Part shown: piece by piece, positions 31,822-40,515 of the stretch | How the letters are laid out: each line of letters opens with the position of its first letter | Position numbering within the stretch: position 1 is the first letter of the stretch | Notes under the pieces: generated by a model | Database searches by the model: none | The model's input: the letters and a program-made list of their open reading frames with translations, nothing else | Told to the model about the DNA's origin: nothing | Made by a program: the position numbers and the translations under genes | Origin: Actinomadura cremea | GTDB lineage: Bacteria > Actinomycetota > Actinomycetes > Streptosporangiales > Streptosporangiaceae | Reading direction: 5' to 3' | Assembly (NCBI RefSeq): GCF_014648495.1 | Contig: NZ_BMRF01000003.1 | Span: 434,001 to 498,000, forward strand | DNA: 64,000 bases

Positions 31822-33786
31822 TCAGGGCGCGAGCACGCACGGGCCGCCGCCGCAGACGTCGACGACGCGGCCGGTCTCGAGGAAGACCGCCTTCTGGCGG
31901 CGGGCCTCCGGATCGTTGCGGGGGTCGGAATGCGGGTCCTCGCCCCGCGTGGGCGGGGTGTTCGTCGTCGGCGGAGCGGGCGTGCCGCTGTCCCAGACGA
32001 CCATCGCCGACCCCTCGTGGAACGCGCCGAAGGTCGGAACGCCCCAGTACGGGACGTCGTCTGGGCTGCGGCCGGGGCGCAGCGCGGGGGCGTGGACGTG
32101 CGCGCCGATCGTCCGGGCCTGGACGTCCGTCGCCGCGTTCGCCACCTGGTGGTCGCCGAACGCGACGTGCATCAGCACCCGGTGCGGGGGCGCCCCGGGG
32201 AGCGGGTCGTCGGTCATGTGGTGCGCGTAGCCGTTCGCCTCGCCGCGATCCCACAGCATCTGGATCAGCGCGAGCCCGATCTGCTGGTCGAGCTTGTCCG
32301 GGTAGAAGACGTCGAACACGCGCGCGTACGTCGGGAAGTCGGAGCTGCGGTTCAGCATGGTGCTGTAGTTCATCGCCGGGACGCCGAGGACGGCGCGGCG
32401 GATGTCGGGGGAGACGGCGGTGAGCGCGCCGCCCATGATCCCGCCCTGGCTGTTGCCGTCGAAGGTCAGCGGCGCGTCGCGGTCGATGAGGGAGGCGCCC
32501 GACTCGTCCTGGAACGCGGAGTGGCCGGGGAAGCCGCGGGTCATGGCGCGGCCCAGGAAGACGAAGCCGAGCATCCCCTGCTGGAGGCGGTCGGCGACCG
32601 TCTGGAACCGGGTGAGGTCGGTGAGCGCCGAGACGACGTTCGGGACGTCCTCGTCGGCCATGCCGATCCACTTCGTCGCGCAGAACACGAAGCCGTGCTC
32701 GTCCGCCATGGCCGTGACGTTGCCCGCGCCGACCTCGTCGTGCGACCCGAGGAGCCCGTGGCCGTACAGGGCGGGACGGGCCGGTTCGCCGAACGCCGAG
32801 CGGGGGATCTCGCACCGGAACGGGACGGCCTGGTCGTTCCCGGGCAGCCGGGACGGACGGCCGTCGGGTCCGAGGCGGAACTTCGAACCCGGCAGGCCGC
32901 CGTACCGGTCGAGGTAGCCGGGCGCCCACACGACGCCCTCGACCTCGCGGGCGATCCGCTCGTCGACGTCCTCGCGCACCCGCGTGACCAGGAAGGACGG
33001 CGAGCGGTCGCCGAGGCGCCCGAGGGCGTCGTCGCGGATGTGCAGCATCCGCCCGGTGAGGCTCTCGCGGCTCGCGACGGTGAAGTCCCACGCGAGGTAG
33101 AGGCCGTCGCGGTCCACGCCGTGCGCGGCGAGGTCGTCCAGGACCGGCCGCATCGACCGCTGCCGCTCGTCCAGGGGGTGGCCGCCGGGCAGGTCGGGGC
33201 CGGTGATCGCGCGGAACGCCGGGTTCGGCGCGATCGGCGCGCCGGAGGCGTCCCGCAGGTTCCGCAGCGCCACGACGTAGCGGTGGCCCTCGCGGAGGTT
33301 GCGGGCCGGACGGACGATCAGCGCGCGGCGGTCCTCGGGCGCGTTCGCGTCAAGCTCCGCCCAGTACGGCCACCGCTCGCCGGTCGCGGTGTCGATGACG
33401 ACGATCGGCGCGTCCGGGTCCAGGGAGGCGCCGATGTCGGTGATCGGCGCCGCGCCGCTGCGGGTCAGGTCGACGCCGGGGACGCGGCTCAGCAGCATCG
33501 AGCCGGGGGAGAAGCCGTCCGCCCGGTTCCACTCGTCCGGCGCGACCGGCACCCCGAGCGCGTTGCGCGGCGTCGTCCGCAGGTCCACGCGGCGGCCGGT
33601 CGGCGTGCCCGGATCGCGCACCGTGTACCAGTCGTCGGGGAACGGCAGCAGGCACGCGGCCGGGTCGATCGGGTCGCAGCCCTCCTGCGTGCGCGCGGCG
33701 GCGGGCGCCGGGGCCAGGGGGACGAGCCCGGTGATCGCCAGGACGAGCGCGCACAGCGCGGCGGGCAGGGCGCGTGGGAGACGCAA
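31822..33786 (-). CDS. Secreted alpha/beta-hydrolase-like (virulence-factor-lipase-type) protein
   Basis: The 654-aa exported protein has signal peptide PRALPAALCALVLAITGLVPLAPAPAAA followed by a Cys-rich mature start (EGCDPIDPAACLLPFPDDWYTV). The catalytic part contains TFDGNSQGGIMGG, matching the G-x-S-x-G nucleophile elbow, with an Asp in FGDHQVANAATD and a His in TFGAFHEGS as plausible triad members. This combination, with the PFPDDW opening, is seen in large bacterial lipase/esterase-like proteins. The start is TTG at 33786 with GGAGG 6 nt upstream. The disulfide-ready C-terminal VCGGGPC pair closes the domain. Substrate unknown. Confidence 0.8.
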   Translation of the reverse strand: MRLPRALPAALCALVLAITGLVPLAPAPAAARTQEGCDPIDPAACLLPFPDDWYTVRDPGTPTGRRVDLRTTPRNALGVPVAPDEWNRADGFSPGSMLLSRVPGVDLTRSGAAPITDIGASLDPDAPIVVIDTATGERWPYWAELDANAPEDRRALIVRPARNLREGHRYVVALRNLRDASGAPIAPNPAFRAITGPDLPGGHPLDERQRSMRPVLDDLAAHGVDRDGLYLAWDFTVASRESLTGRMLHIRDDALGRLGDRSPSFLVTRVREDVDERIAREVEGVVWAPGYLDRYGGLPGSKFRLGPDGRPSRLPGNDQAVPFRCEIPRSAFGEPARPALYGHGLLGSHDEVGAGNVTAMADEHGFVFCATKWIGMADEDVPNVVSALTDLTRFQTVADRLQQGMLGFVFLGRAMTRGFPGHSAFQDESGASLIDRDAPLTFDGNSQGGIMGGALTAVSPDIRRAVLGVPAMNYSTMLNRSSDFPTYARVFDVFYPDKLDQQIGLALIQMLWDRGEANGYAHHMTDDPLPGAPPHRVLMHVAFGDHQVANAATDVQARTIGAHVHAPALRPGRSPDDVPYWGVPTFGAFHEGSAMVVWDSGTPAPPTTNTPPTRGEDPHSDPRNDPEARRQKAVFLETGRVVDVCGGGPCVLAP

Positions 33787-33885
33787 CGTCCACCTCCGGA
33801 AGATCCGCGGCGTTGTGCCGAGATCATGGACGCGCGACGGCGCCCGGTCAATGCGCGTCCGGATGCGGCCACGCGCCGCGCCGGG

Positions 33886-35697
33886 TCAGCGCCGGTGGCG
33901 GCCCCCCGGGTGCGGCGGCTCCTCCGGCTCCTCGTCCGGGCGCGGGTCCGGGGACGTCCGCCGCGGGTCGCGCGCGGTCGGGACGTCCGGGCGGCGCAGC
34001 GAGTACCGGCCCGTCGGGTACGGGGTCTCCGGCGCGGGGACGTTCGGCCGCGGCGGCGGCGGCGGAGGCGGCGGCGCGGCGAGCGGCCCGGAGACGGGCT
34101 CGACGCCGGACGGCAGGCGCCTGGGCGGCGGGCCGCCCAGGGGCAGGCCCTCGGGTGGGGACGCCTCGAAGACGGGACGTTTCGGCGGCGGCTCGTCCAT
34201 CAGCGGCCTCAGCTCGCTCTTGCGGCGCCCGTAGACCAGGTACAGCAGGAGCCCGACGGCCATCCAGGCGGCGAAGTAGACCCAGGTCCGCACGTTGAGG
34301 TTCAGCATCAGCCAGCCGACGGCGGCCATCGTCACCGCGGCGGTCAGGTGCGCGGCGGGCACCCGGAACGGGCGGTGCAGGTCGGGACGGGCGCGGCGCA
34401 GCGTCGGGACGGCGGCGGCGACGAACAGGAACGCGAACAGCGTCCCGATCACCACGAGCTGCTCGAGGGTGAGGACGTCCACGGTCTGCGACATGACGAT
34501 CGCCGCGCCGCCCGCGAGCAGGGTGGCGCGGGACGGCACCCGGTACCGGCTCATCCCGGCGAGCCGGCGCGGCAGCAGCCCGTCCCGCGCCATCGAGAAG
34601 ATCACGCGCGTCAGGCTGATGAGCAGCACCAGGGTGACCGTGGTGAGCGCCAGCACCGCCCCGATGTCGACGATCTTGGCCATCGCGCCCGAACCGGCCG
34701 CGTCGAACGCGCTGGCGAGCAGCAGCCCGCCCTGGTCGAGCCGCCCGAGCCCGTCCATCCCGACCATGCCGACGAACGTGACGGCCACGGCCGCGTACAG
34801 CACGACGGCGGCCACGAGCGCGGTGATGATGCCCCGCGGCACCTTGCGCGGCGCGTCGTCGGTCTCCTCCGACGCGGTCGCGATCAGGTCGAACCCGATG
34901 TAGGCGAACGCGATGGCGGGGGCGGCGGCGAGGACCCCCCAGACGCCGAACACGTGCGGCGTCCCGCCGCCGAGCGCGCCGAGCAGCGCGTCCAGGACGG
35001 TCCGGCCGTCCTCGGGCGCGGGCCGCGCGGGCGGGACGAGCGGCGTGAGGTTGCCGGGCTCGAAGTGCTTCAGCCCGACCGCGATCACGGCGCCGATCAC
35101 GATGACCTTGGCCATCACCATGAACCACAGCGTCCGCAGCCCGAGCCGGCTGCCGGTGGCGAGCATCAGCACCAGCAGCGCCAGGATGCCGAAGGCGAGG
35201 AGGTCGGGCCCCTTCTCCTGGCCGATCAGGTCGCCGAGCCAGGACGGGACGCCGACGCCGAAGTCGTGCAGGGTCTGCGTCGCGTACAGGGACCAGACGC
35301 GGGCGAGCACGGACGCCGCGAGGAGCAGCTCCATCAGCAGCGCCCACCCGACGACCCAGGCCCAGACCTCACCGAAGGCGACGTAGCTGAACGAGTAGGC
35401 GCTCCCCGCGACCGGGATGATCGACGACAGTTCGGCGAAGGCGAGCGCGGCCAGCAGGCACACGACGCCGGCGATGAGGAACGACACCAGTACCGCGGGC
35501 CCGGCGGTCCCCGCCGCCTGCTCTCCGGCGATCTTGAAAATGCCGGAGCCGATCATCACTCCGAGGCCGAGCACCACCAGATCGCGGGTCCGGTAGACCA
35601 CGCGGAGGCGGTGCCGGCCGCCGTACAGCCGGCCGGTCGCCCGCTCGACGGGCAGGCGCCGGAACATGTTCGTGCGCATGCGGATGTCCCAGGTCAT
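33886..35697 (-). CDS. APC-superfamily amino-acid permease with proline-rich tail
   Basis: The 603-aa protein has twelve or more helices. LVVLGLGVMIGSGIFKIAGE is the classic first unwound helix of APC transporters, SYVAFGEVWAWVVGWAL follows, and AIAFAYIGFDLIATASEET contains the substrate-site motif of the cationic amino-acid transporter branch. After residue about 480 comes a long cytoplasmic tail very rich in proline and arginine, not needed for transport, that may bind partners. ATG 35697 has GGGGGGA upstream. Divergent from the gamma-glutamyltransferase, a pairing that makes peptide-derived amino acid uptake plausible. Confidence 0.92.
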   Translation of the reverse strand: MTWDIRMRTNMFRRLPVERATGRLYGGRHRLRVVYRTRDLVVLGLGVMIGSGIFKIAGEQAAGTAGPAVLVSFLIAGVVCLLAALAFAELSSIIPVAGSAYSFSYVAFGEVWAWVVGWALLMELLLAASVLARVWSLYATQTLHDFGVGVPSWLGDLIGQEKGPDLLAFGILALLVLMLATGSRLGLRTLWFMVMAKVIVIGAVIAVGLKHFEPGNLTPLVPPARPAPEDGRTVLDALLGALGGGTPHVFGVWGVLAAAPAIAFAYIGFDLIATASEETDDAPRKVPRGIITALVAAVVLYAAVAVTFVGMVGMDGLGRLDQGGLLLASAFDAAGSGAMAKIVDIGAVLALTTVTLVLLISLTRVIFSMARDGLLPRRLAGMSRYRVPSRATLLAGGAAIVMSQTVDVLTLEQLVVIGTLFAFLFVAAAVPTLRRARPDLHRPFRVPAAHLTAAVTMAAVGWLMLNLNVRTWVYFAAWMAVGLLLYLVYGRRKSELRPLMDEPPPKRPVFEASPPEGLPLGGPPPRRLPSGVEPVSGPLAAPPPPPPPPRPNVPAPETPYPTGRYSLRRPDVPTARDPRRTSPDPRPDEEPEEPPHPGGRHRR

Positions 35698-36067
35698 AGG
35701 CGGTCCCCCCTGGCACCGGACCCCGCGGCGCCGGTCGCGGCGGTCGTCGGCGAAGTCCCTAAGAATTCACCAGGTAAGACCGAGAATGCAACGTTTGCCG
35801 GGTGGTCGATGTCCAATGGCTGTTGTCGAATCCTGCCAAACTCCGGAGCCGTAGGCGCGGCGCAGCGGCGTGCTCACCCTGGGCGAACACCGATTCGGGT
35901 TCGATGGGAGCGCTCCAGTGCGAACCATTCGCAATATGTGCGGACGAAAGTAAATTCGAGCGGGGATCGGCCGGTGTCGGCCGTCCCTCCGGAGCGTTCG
36001 GCGCGGACGGTGGCGCGCGACGAAGATCGATGGCACCGTTGAGTCGCCGCGATCTTCAGGAGGCCCG
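35698..36067. other. Divergent intergenic region, 370 nt, no gene
   Basis: Between the amino-acid permease and the gamma-glutamyltransferase. The middle part (roughly 35760-35975) is visibly less GC-rich than its surroundings and must hold the promoters of both genes. I find no convincing operator, riboswitch or open frame in it. Confidence 0.5.
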
Positions 36068-37972
36068 GTGTCCCGCTCCCCGTCGCATCCGTCCCCGCCC
36101 GCAGCGCCGTTCCCGCGCCCGGCCCGGCCGCGCGGGCGGCGGTTCCGCCGGACGGCCCCGGCCGCCGCGGTCGCCGTCGCCGCGGCCCTCGCCGCCTCCA
36201 CCGCCCTGACCGCCCCGGCGTCCGCCCGTCCCCGGCACCCGGCGCCGCCGGACAAGCGGCCGGTCGCGACCGGGTACGGCGGCGCGGTCTCCACCGTCGA
36301 CCCGTACGCGAGCCGGACCGCCCTGGACGTCCTGAAGCACGGCGGCAACGCGATGGACGCGGCCGTCGCCGCCGCGGCGACCCTCGGCGTCACCGAGCCG
36401 TACGTCGCGGCGATCGGCGGCGGCGGGTTCATGACCTACTACGACGCCCGCAGCGGACGGGTGCACTCGATCGACGGCCGGGAGACCGCGCCCGAGCGGA
36501 TGCGCGCAAACTCCTTCGTCGATCCCGAGACCGGCGAGCCGCTGCCCTTCGAGGAGGCCGTCACCAGCGGCCTCGGCGTCGGCGTGCCCGGCACGGTCGC
36601 CCAGTGGGAGCTGGCCCTCGACCGGTTCGGCAAGCGGAAGCTCCGGCACCTGCTGCGGCCCGCCATCGAGGTCGCCGAGCGGGGCTTCGTCGTCGACCGG
36701 GAGTTCCACGACCAGACGGCCGTGAACGAGGAGCGCTTCCGCGACATCGCCCCGACCCGCGAGCTGTTCCTGCCGGACGGGAAGGTGCCCGAGGTCGGCT
36801 CGGTGTTCCGCAACCCCGACCTCGCCGGCACCTACCGCGCGCTCGCCCGGTACGGCGGCGACTGGCTGTACGAGGGGCGCCTCGGCCGGGAGGTCGTGCG
36901 CACGGTCGCCGAACCGCCCGTCGCCCCCGGTGCCGGACGCACCGTCCGTCCCGGCCTGATGCGGTCCGGCGACCTGGACGCCTACCGTGCGAAGCTCCGC
37001 GAGCCGACGCACGTGTCGTACCGCGGCCTCGACGTGTACGGGATGCCGCCGCCGTCGTCCGGCGGGTCCACGGTCGGCGAGGCGCTGAACATCCTCGCCG
37101 GGTTCGACCTCGACGAGGACCGCCCGGTCGACGCGCTGCACCTGTACCTGGAGGCGTCCAAGCTCGCCTACGCAGACCGGGGCCGCTACGTCGGCGACGC
37201 CGACAAGGTCGACGTCCCGCTCGGCGAGCTGCTGTCGCCCGGGTTCGCCGGCGAGCGCGCCTGCCTGATCAAGCCGGACGAGGCCGCGGCCGCGCCCGTC
37301 CCGCCCGGTTCCCCGGACGGACGCTACGGGCCGTGCGGGCCCGCGCGCGGCGCGGCGGCGCCGACGACCCACGAGGGGCCGCAGACCACCCACCTCGTCG
37401 TCTCCGACAGGTGGGGCAACGTCGCGTCCTACACGCTGTCCATCGAGCAGTTCGGCGGCAGCGGCATCACCGTCCCCGGCCGCGGCTTCCTGCTGAACAA
37501 CCAGCTCACCGACTTCTCGTTCGAGCCGCCCGGGCCCGGCGAGGCGCCCGACCCGAACCTGCCCGGCCCGCACAAGCGCCCGCGCAGCAGCATGGCCCCG
37601 ACGATCGTGCTGGAGGACGGACGGCCGCGGCTCGCGCTCGGGACCCCGGGCGGGAGCACGATCATCACGACGGTGCTGCAGATCCTGGTCAACCGGCTCG
37701 ACCTCGGCATGGACCTGCCCGCTGCCCTCGGCGCGCCCCGCGCCACCCAGCGCAACACCCCGCAGGTCTTCGCGGAGCAGGCGTTCATCGACGAGTACGG
37801 CGACGACCTGCGCGCCCGCGGTCACGCGCTCGAGCTCTTCGCGGGCCCGCCGCGGGGCGTGATCGGGGCCGCGAACGCGCTGGAGATCCTGCGGCCCGGC
37901 CTGGTCCAGGCCGTCGCCGAACCGGAACGGCGCGGTGGCGGAAGCGCCCTGGTCGTCAGACCGGCCCGATAG
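36068..37972 (+). CDS. ggt: Gamma-glutamyltransferase precursor
   Basis: The 634-aa exported enzyme transfers or hydrolyses gamma-glutamyl groups of glutathione-like substrates outside the cell. Signal region: RRFRRTAPAAAVAVAAALAA. N-terminal blocks GGNAMDAAVAAAATLGVTEPYV and IGGGGFMTYYDARSGRV are standard. The processing site is EGPQ-T440-THLVVSD: the precursor is cleaved before Thr440, which becomes the nucleophile. The C-terminal block GTPGGSTIITTVLQ stabilises the transition state. GTG at 36068 has AGGAGG 4 nt upstream. Actinobacteria use mycothiol rather than glutathione, so the natural substrate may be a gamma-glutamyl peptide; that is inference. Confidence 0.95.
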   Translation: MSRSPSHPSPPAAPFPRPARPRGRRFRRTAPAAAVAVAAALAASTALTAPASARPRHPAPPDKRPVATGYGGAVSTVDPYASRTALDVLKHGGNAMDAAVAAAATLGVTEPYVAAIGGGGFMTYYDARSGRVHSIDGRETAPERMRANSFVDPETGEPLPFEEAVTSGLGVGVPGTVAQWELALDRFGKRKLRHLLRPAIEVAERGFVVDREFHDQTAVNEERFRDIAPTRELFLPDGKVPEVGSVFRNPDLAGTYRALARYGGDWLYEGRLGREVVRTVAEPPVAPGAGRTVRPGLMRSGDLDAYRAKLREPTHVSYRGLDVYGMPPPSSGGSTVGEALNILAGFDLDEDRPVDALHLYLEASKLAYADRGRYVGDADKVDVPLGELLSPGFAGERACLIKPDEAAAAPVPPGSPDGRYGPCGPARGAAAPTTHEGPQTTHLVVSDRWGNVASYTLSIEQFGGSGITVPGRGFLLNNQLTDFSFEPPGPGEAPDPNLPGPHKRPRSSMAPTIVLEDGRPRLALGTPGGSTIITTVLQILVNRLDLGMDLPAALGAPRATQRNTPQVFAEQAFIDEYGDDLRARGHALELFAGPPRGVIGAANALEILRPGLVQAVAEPERRGGGSALVVRPAR

Positions 37973-38023
37973 CGTGCGGTCGGCGAACGCGTGCGCGGTC
38001 CGCGAAGGGGAAGGAGTCGTGCC

Positions 38024-38365
38024 ATGGCGCAGTCTTACGTTCAGGTGACGACCACCACCGACTCGCGGGCCGAGGCGGCCGAGCTGGCCAAGGCGTCGGT
38101 GTCCGAGCGGTTCGCGGCGTGCGCCCAGCTCGTCGGCCCGATCGCCAGCACCTACTGGTGGGAGGACGAGATCGAGTCGGCCGAGGAGTGGATGGTGCTG
38201 TTCAAGACCACCGCCGACCGGTTCGACGAGCTGGCGACCCTGATCACCGAACTGCACTCCTACGACACCCCCGAGATCATCGCGACGCCGGTGGTGGCCG
38301 GAAGCATGGACTACCTCGCCTGGATCGCCGAGCAGACCGAGGGCGACGACCCCGAAGACGACTGA
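38024..38365 (+). CDS. cutA: CutA1 divalent-cation tolerance protein
   Basis: The 113-aa protein has the trimeric CutA fold: SYVQVTTTTDSRAEAAELAKA at the first strand/helix, ACAQLVGPIASTYWWEDEI containing the family WW-E-I block, EEWMVLFKTT and LHSYDTPEIIATPV, which is the most conserved CutA string. ATG 38024 is preceded by AAGGAG at 9 nt. It lies 51 nt behind the gamma-glutamyltransferase gene and may share its transcript. CutA proteins are soluble trimers with an uncertain metal role; a signalling or copper-tolerance function is usually assumed. Confidence 0.93.
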   Translation: MAQSYVQVTTTTDSRAEAAELAKASVSERFAACAQLVGPIASTYWWEDEIESAEEWMVLFKTTADRFDELATLITELHSYDTPEIIATPVVAGSMDYLAWIAEQTEGDDPEDD

Positions 38366-38455
38366 CCGCCGCCCGAACGGAGCCCGCCGAGAACGGGACG
38401 TCCCTTGCCGGTGGGCGTCCCCCTGCGGGATGCTGACGGCCCGGTACCGCGTGTG

Positions 38456-38474
38456 ACCCAGGGCATACCTGGGT
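38456..38474. promoter_or_regulatory. 19-bp dyad upstream of DUF2236 gene (candidate operator)
   Basis: ACCCAGG-GCATA-CCTGGGT is a perfect 7+7 inverted repeat at promoter distance (58 nt) from the GTG at 38533. The form fits TetR-type operators, but no TetR gene is in the window, so the binder is unknown. Confidence 0.5.
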
Positions 38475-38532
38475 AAATCTTGAGTTACGCGGATCGACGT
38501 GACTTGCTCGGCGCGAGGAAAGGGGGGCCGCC

Positions 38533-39402
38533 GTGCACGACGGGACACGCGGGAAGCAGGCCGACGACGGGCTGTTCGGGCCCGGCTCCATCACCTGGCG
38601 GGTGATGGGCGAACCGGTCCTGATCATCGGCGGGATCCGGGCGCTGCTGCTCCAGTCGCTGCACCCGCGCACCATGTGGGGGACCGCCCAGAACTCCGAG
38701 CTGATGAAGGCGGACGCCGCGTGGGGGCGGCTGACCCGGACGGTCGAGTTCGTCCGCGTCCGCACCTACTGCGCGACCGAGGACGTCGAGCGGGTGGGGC
38801 GCCGCGTCCGCAAGCTGCACTCCAAGCTGACCGGCCTGGACATGCGCACGGGCGAGACGTTCCCGATCGACGACCCCGAGAACCTGCTCTGGGTCCACAT
38901 GGGCGAGGTCGACTCCTACCTCGACGTCGCGCGCCGCGCGGGCGTCCCGCTGAGCCCCCGGGACGCCGACCGGTTCGTGGACGAGCAGCGCCGCGCCGCC
39001 GCGGTCGTCGGCCTCGATCCCGCGGGCGTCCCCGCGTCCGTCGCGGAGATGGAGGACTACTACGCCGACATGCGGGGCCGCGTCTGGGCGTGCGACGAGG
39101 CCCGGACGGGGCTGCGGCGCATGTTCAGCCCGGCCGTCCCGCGCAACCTGCTGCCGCTGAAGCTCGCCGCGCCCGTCGTCGGGAGCCTGACGGTGTCGAC
39201 GCTGCCGCGGTGGGCCCGCCGCATGTACGGGCTGCCCGGGCTGCCGACGTCCGACCTCGCGGCGACGCTCACGCTCAAGAGCCTGTACCGGACCACGCGC
39301 GCGGTGCCCGAGCGGTACCGCTACTCCCCGGACGCGCGGCGCGCCCTGCGCCTCACCCGCGAGCGCGAGACCGAGGCGGCCACCTGGACGATCGCGTCCT
39401 GA
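38533..39402 (+). CDS. DUF2236 (MpaB/latex-clearing-protein-like) oxygenase-family protein
   Basis: The 289-aa helical protein contains the family landmarks FGPGSITWRVMGEPVLIIGGIRALLLQSLHP with the heme-ligand-type His in SLHPRTMWG, RVRTYCATEDVERVGRRVRKLH, and WVHMGEVDSYLDVARR. Relatives (Lcp, MpaB) are b-type-heme proteins. Here a heme enzyme acting on a hydrophobic substrate is the best general guess. GTG 38533 is preceded by AGGGGGG. There is no signal peptide. A 19-bp dyad upstream suggests specific regulation. Convergent with the CsoR gene, 51 nt between the stops. Confidence 0.88.
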   Translation: MHDGTRGKQADDGLFGPGSITWRVMGEPVLIIGGIRALLLQSLHPRTMWGTAQNSELMKADAAWGRLTRTVEFVRVRTYCATEDVERVGRRVRKLHSKLTGLDMRTGETFPIDDPENLLWVHMGEVDSYLDVARRAGVPLSPRDADRFVDEQRRAAAVVGLDPAGVPASVAEMEDYYADMRGRVWACDEARTGLRRMFSPAVPRNLLPLKLAAPVVGSLTVSTLPRWARRMYGLPGLPTSDLAATLTLKSLYRTTRAVPERYRYSPDARRALRLTRERETEAATWTIAS

Positions 39403-39453
39403 GCGGCCCGCGCGCGAGCGGCGGGGCGGGCGGCCGGGCGGGACGGGCGGCGG

Positions 39454-39753
39454 TCAGCCGCGGCGCATCAGCCGTCCGACGGCGGCCATCAGCTCGGTGG
39501 ACATCGCGTCGCCCTTGCCCTCCTCGGCGCCCTCGGCGACGCAGTGCCGGACGTGGCCGTCGAGGAGGCCGAGCGCGACCTTGTCGAGCGCGGCCTGGAC
39601 GGCGCTGATCTGGGTGAGGATGTCGATGCAGTACCGGTCGTCCTCGACCATGCGCTCGACGCCGCGCACCTGCCCCTCGATCCGGCGGAGCCGGGTCTGC
39701 AGCTGGTCCTTGGTGGCGGTGTAGCCGCGCGTGGGGGCCTCGCTGGTCGCCAT
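39454..39753 (-). CDS. csoR: CsoR-family copper-sensing repressor
   Basis: The 99-aa four-helix regulator has Cys42, His67 and Cys71 with the exact 25- and 4-residue spacing of the Cu(I)-binding CsoR triad (RYCIDILTQ; GHVRHCV). RLRRIEGQVRGVERMVEDD is the family DNA-binding/dimer helix. Loss of operator binding on Cu(I) uptake is the established mechanism. ATG 39753. A C-terminal RLMRRG tail is normal. A GC-rich CsoR-type operator lies 43 nt upstream (39796-39813), so it represses itself. No copper exporter gene is adjacent; the nearest copper-related genes are at 47728-50384. Confidence 0.93.
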   Translation of the reverse strand: MATSEAPTRGYTATKDQLQTRLRRIEGQVRGVERMVEDDRYCIDILTQISAVQAALDKVALGLLDGHVRHCVAEGAEEGKGDAMSTELMAAVGRLMRRG

Positions 39754-39795
39754 CTCGGTCCTCGCAATCGGTCTGGGGCCTCGCACCGCGGAGGG

Positions 39796-39813
39796 ACACC
39801 CCCGCAGGGGTAT
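39796..39813. promoter_or_regulatory. CsoR-type operator
   Basis: ATACCCCTGCGGGGGTGT (minus strand) is a GC-core dyad with T/A edges, ATACCCC-TGCG-GGGGTGT, 6 of 7 arm pairs matching. It fits the CsoR box pattern TATACCCCnnnnGGGGTATA and lies directly upstream of the csoR start, so autoregulation by copper is expected. It sits just outside the 3' end of the histidine-phosphatase gene. Confidence 0.75.
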
Positions 39814-39821
39814 GTTATGCG

Positions 39822-40412
39822 CTAGTTCGGGGGGATGTTCCAGGCGGAGACGACGGGACGGTCGTGCTCGGTGCCGAGCACCGACAGCGTCCCGGTCGCC
39901 AGCGCGAACAGGCGCCCCAGCGCGGGTTCCAGGCCGAGCCACCGAGCCGTGAGGACGCGCAGGAAGTGCCCGTGCGCGACGAGCGCGACGTCGCCGTCGT
40001 CCGGTAGCGGGCACACCCGCGCCAAGACCGCGTCTGCGCGCGCGCCCACCTGCTCGACCGACTCGCCCGGGTGTTCGGCGTCGCCGGGGATCACCCCGTC
40101 CTCCCACAGGAACCAGCCGGGCCGGTCCTCCCGGATGCGGGCCGAGGTGATGCCCTCGTAGCCGCCGTAGTCCCACTCCCACAGGTCGGGGACGACGCCG
40201 TCCACCGGCAGGCCCGCCAGCTCGGCGGTGCGGCGCGCCCGCTCGGCCGGGCTGACCAGCGTGCGGACGATCGGGCGGCGGGCGAGCGCCGCGCGCAGCG
40301 CGCGGGCCTGCTCCTCGCCCCGGTCGGTCAGCGGGAGGTCGGTGCGTCCGGTGTGCCGGCGCGCCCGGCTCCATTCGGTCTCGCCGTGCCGCACGATGAT
40401 CAGCTGCCCCAT
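39822..40412 (-). CDS. Histidine phosphatase (phosphoglycerate-mutase-like) superfamily protein
   Basis: The 196-aa enzyme has the catalytic RHGETEWS motif (nucleophile His10 after MGQLIIV) and the second His in [16 protein letters not shown]. The string [18 protein letters not shown] is also universal for the branch. Proteins of this length in actinobacteria are broad phosphatases (acid phosphatase, phosphoserine/phosphosugar types). ATG 40412. On the minus strand it precedes the CsoR gene. The predicted CsoR box is 9 nt past this gene's stop, so read-through between the two is likely controlled there. Confidence 0.92.
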   Translation of the reverse strand: MGQLIIVRHGETEWSRARRHTGRTDLPLTDRGEEQARALRAALARRPIVRTLVSPAERARRTAELAGLPVDGVVPDLWEWDYGGYEGITSARIREDRPGWFLWEDGVIPGDAEHPGESVEQVGARADAVLARVCPLPDDGDVALVAHGHFLRVLTARWLGLEPALGRLFALATGTLSVLGTEHDRPVVSAWNIPPN

Positions 40413-40456
40413 GCGCACCACTCTAGGCGCGGGCCCGCCGCCCGCATCCCCCGGCC

Positions 40457-40505
40457 GAGGGGCGCACCGGGGGAGGGGCGCACCGGGGGAGGGGACGCCG
40501 GGGGA
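40457..40505. repeat. Tandem 16-bp repeat, about three copies
   Basis: The unit GAGGGGCGCACCGGGG occurs twice exactly (40457-40472, 40473-40488) and a third time as a degenerate copy. The array lies in the short space between the phosphatase promoter and the 3' end of alanine dehydrogenase and contains no gene. Confidence 0.8.
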
Positions 40506-40515
40506 GGGGAACGGG

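Noticed and set aside
31567-36042. Plus-strand open frame of about 1490 codons
   Set aside because: It runs opposite to the secreted hydrolase and amino-acid permease, whose motifs are clear; its translation is low complexity.
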